Shown: positions 62,492-64,000 of the stretch, one piece after another
How positions within the stretch are numbered: position 1 is the stretch's first letter
Layout: every line of letters begins with the position of its first letter
NCBI RefSeq assembly: GCF_018638295.1
Contig: NZ_JABTTS010000014.1
Location: forward strand, 62,001 to 126,000
DNA from: Streptomyces sp. CHD11
GTDB lineage: Bacteria > Actinomycetota > Actinomycetes > Streptomycetales > Streptomycetaceae
Reading direction: 5' to 3'
DNA length: 64,000 bases
Made by a program: the position numbers and the translations under genes
The notes under the pieces: generated by a model
What the model saw: the letters and a program-made list of their open reading frames with translations, nothing else
What the model was told of the DNA's origin: nothing
The model's database searches: none

Positions 62492-62646
62492 GCCGCCCTC
62501 CTTCCTCCCCCATGCGGACCTCTGCGGACCCCCCTGCGGAACGCACGCGGAGCGTACACTCCCGCACGGACCGGGCCGGCGGCCTGAACGGCGTCACCCG
62601 CTGGTCCGTGCACCGCGCCGTCCGCCTCCTCACGAGGGGTCCTGTC

Positions 62647-63009
62647 ATGCATGCCACCACGGCCCTGTTCGTCGAGACCGTCGCCTCGCTGTCCCCCGCC
62701 ACGCTCGCCGACGTCTTCGATCACACCCTCCGCCTGCGTCGGCGGGGCGGCCGTGAGGCGAGCCGTGCTCTCCGGCTCTCCGCGTCGGAGCATTCCGCGA
62801 TCGACCACGCGGTCAGGTCGGCGCTGCTTCCGCGCGCCGGGGAACTCGACGCGTACCGCGCCGGACTCTTCTCGGACGCCCTGTCCCTCTGCGTGATCGG
62901 GGCCAGGTCCGTGGCGAAGCCCGCGATGCTCACCCGGGAGCAGTACGCGCTGCTCACCGGTCCGTTCACGGCGGTCGGAGTCGACGTCCCCGACCACGTC
63001 GCCGGCTAG
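62647..63009 (+). CDS. Small conserved hypothetical protein
   Basis: 120 residues from the ATG at 62647, after GAGGGGTCCTGTC. Mostly helical (FVETVASLSPATLADVFD, ASEHSAIDHAVRSALLP), soluble, no recognised domain. The open frame upstream runs antisense through other features and is not coding. Confidence 0.62.
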   Translation: MHATTALFVETVASLSPATLADVFDHTLRLRRRGGREASRALRLSASEHSAIDHAVRSALLPRAGELDAYRAGLFSDALSLCVIGARSVAKPAMLTREQYALLTGPFTAVGVDVPDHVAG

Positions 63010-63063
63010 AGCGCGGCGACCGCGCCGGTGGGCGGGACGCCGCGGAGGACCGGCTGGGCCTGC

Positions 63064-63345
63064 TCACGCCGGGACGGGACCGATCCCGGTGATCGTCAGG
63101 GTCCAGTAGCGGCCCGCGTACGAGACGTTCACGACGCCGCGCCCCTCCCGCCCGTCCGCGAGCCGGATGGTACTGACGCCGGCCGCCCCGACCCGCTCGA
63201 CGAATCCGGGCGGTTCGATCTCGAACGAGACGGAACCGGACCAGGAGCCGCCGTCGCCCGGAGACTGCCCGGTCAGCCGCACTCCTGGGAAATGGACGCC
63301 GTCGATCGTGGCAGTCCCTGCGTAACCGAATCGCTCTGCGGTCAT
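63064..63345 (-). CDS. Small beta-rich hypothetical protein
   Basis: 93 residues (FGYAGTATIDGVHFPGVRL, VSFEIEPPGF, WTLTITGIGPVP), a beta-strand pattern typical of a small barrel; acidic, soluble. ATG after AAAGGATGATGACGGC. No family assigned with confidence. Confidence 0.65.
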   Translation of the reverse strand: MTAERFGYAGTATIDGVHFPGVRLTGQSPGDGGSWSGSVSFEIEPPGFVERVGAAGVSTIRLADGREGRGVVNVSYAGRYWTLTITGIGPVPA

Positions 63346-63474
63346 GCCGTCATCATCCTTTCCGCGGCCAGGGAGTGCCGAGTGTCCGCCATGACCGGGC
63401 GGGCCGCATGGCGAGACGCGGCCCTCACCGGCGCCCCGGATCCGTGAAGCACCGGCCGTGGGAGGGCGTACGGC

Positions 63475-63714
63475 TCAGGCGGAGCGGACGGCGGAAGCGG
63501 TCGGGGCCTCCTCGGGCTCGAAGCGCAGCAGGTCGCCGGGCTGGCATTCGAGCACCTCGCAGAGCGCGGCGAGGGTCGTGAAGCGTACCGCCTTGGCGCG
63601 GCCGTTCTTGAGCACGGCGAGGTTGGCCGGAGTGATGCCCACGCGTTCGGCGAGTTCCCCCACGGACATCTTCCGCCTGGCCAGCATCACGTCGATGTCG
63701 ACGGCGATCGGCAT
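63475..63714 (-). CDS. Cro/CI-type HTH regulator, YozG-like
   Basis: 79 residues, almost wholly a helix-turn-helix of the Xre/HTH_26 kind: MSVGELAERVGITPANLAVL, then LAALCEVLECQPGDLL. Its ATG overlaps the stop of the DUF2975 gene as TGATG, so the two are coupled. This gene pair is common in bacteria; the regulator presumably controls its own operon. Confidence 0.88.
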   Translation of the reverse strand: MPIAVDIDVMLARRKMSVGELAERVGITPANLAVLKNGRAKAVRFTTLAALCEVLECQPGDLLRFEPEEAPTASAVRSA

Positions 63715-64000
63715 CAGATCACCTCGGCCAGTTCCGCCCGCATCAGCGACGCCTCGACGTCGCGTGCGACGGCTTGCGCCAGCAGCATCCGCAGGACGAG
63801 GACGATGAGCGCGATCCCCAGGACCGCCAGCCCCGCCCCGCCGACCAGGAGCACGACGCCGGGGGCAACGGCCTCGCCCGGTGCCAGGAGCGCGCCCAGC
63901 GCGAACACCAGCAGGGCGGCGGCGACGAACGCGCCGAGCACGATGTGCACGTAGCGGAACGCGGCGTGGGAGAAGACCGTCCCCTGCCGGGCCATCGTCA
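63714..64000 (-). CDS. DUF2975 membrane protein (5' end beyond the window)
   Basis: About 95 residues visible with two clear membrane helices (IVLGAFVAAALLVFALGALL and VVLLVGGAGLAVLGIALIVL) and the C-terminal VLRMLLAQAVARDVEASLM typical of DUF2975. Family members are near 160 residues with four helices, so the true start probably lies past the right edge; the ATG at 63995 is likely internal. Coupled to the HTH gene. Function unknown. Confidence 0.82.
   Translation of the reverse strand, partial: TMARQGTVFSHAAFRYVHIVLGAFVAAALLVFALGALLAPGEAVAPGVVLLVGGAGLAVLGIALIVLVLRMLLAQAVARDVEASLMRAELAEVI

Overview
The window looks like a chromosomal segment of a Streptomyces or close relative. It is very GC-rich, many genes start with GTG, and Shine-Dalgarno sequences of the GGAGG type are common. 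The content is typically streptomycete: a two-domain GH10 xylanase almost the same as S. lividans XlnA, F420-dependent oxidoreductases, a mycothiol-dependent enzyme, small conserved Streptomyces proteins, and CsoR- and sigma-B-like sites. I saw no rRNA, tRNA, CRISPR array, transposase or phage gene. I recognise no complete secondary-metabolite cluster.

Layout. 1-5900: a xylan/xylo-oligosaccharide locus with a sugar ABC permease (cut by the edge), a lipoprotein binding protein, a divergent LacI-type repressor and secreted xylanase xlnA, tied together by CGAAA/TTTCG palindromes. 6100-10020: a SpoIIE-type phosphatase that probably carries a 5' frameshift, a decayed sigma-factor gene and a YihY/BrkB membrane protein. 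10080-13980: an envelope or glycolipid-like set (MGDG-synthase-like glycosyltransferase, SDR, DMT transporter, polysaccharide deacetylase). 13970-15705: a MerR-type promoter driving a HEAT-repeat protein and a MerR-HEAT fusion regulator. 15865-24223: NUDIX hydrolase, apolipoprotein N-acyltransferase, a membrane protein, an Asp/Glu-racemase-like enzyme, an HpnB-like glycosyltransferase, a tandem TerD protein, a small Pro/Tyr-rich protein and a MOSC protein. 24443-29309: a beta-helix/AAA+ fusion convergent with a multi-spanning protein that carries a lipase-like motif.

29519-38957: mostly single housekeeping and accessory genes (DeoR regulator, SRPBCC and VOC proteins, a Cds1-like PLP enzyme, an anti-sigma-type ATPase, SHOCT protein, PPOX protein, beta-hydroxyacid dehydrogenase, ROK regulator, AlkB, RlmG). 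39344-42016: a class II aldolase/SIS/DeoR sugar-phosphate module. 42268-46387: GH15 enzyme, a copper-type secreted protein under CsoR-like boxes, the remains of a copper P-type ATPase, and a PAP2 phosphatase. 46522-53485: class F sortase and a possible surface partner, MFS exporter, stress SDR with a sigma-B-type promoter, mycothiol-dependent enzyme, small membrane protein and a two-component system. 53581-57833: TetR regulator and Ddn-like nitroreductase separated by a 19-bp-periodic operator array, geranylgeranyl-reductase-like flavoprotein and M20 peptidase. 58240-64000: kinase-NUDIX fusion, small secreted protein, ROK sugar kinase with divergent LacI regulator, three small hypotheticals, and an HTH/DUF2975 pair cut by the window edge.

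The least ordinary signals are: the palindrome array on a fixed 19-bp lattice between the TetR gene and the nitroreductase gene; the MerR-HEAT plus HEAT pair with its own MerR-type promoter; the beta-helix/AAA+ protein; the kinase-NUDIX fusion; and the copper locus whose ATPase has decayed while both CsoR-like boxes remain. All functions are read from sequence and family knowledge only; no database search was run.
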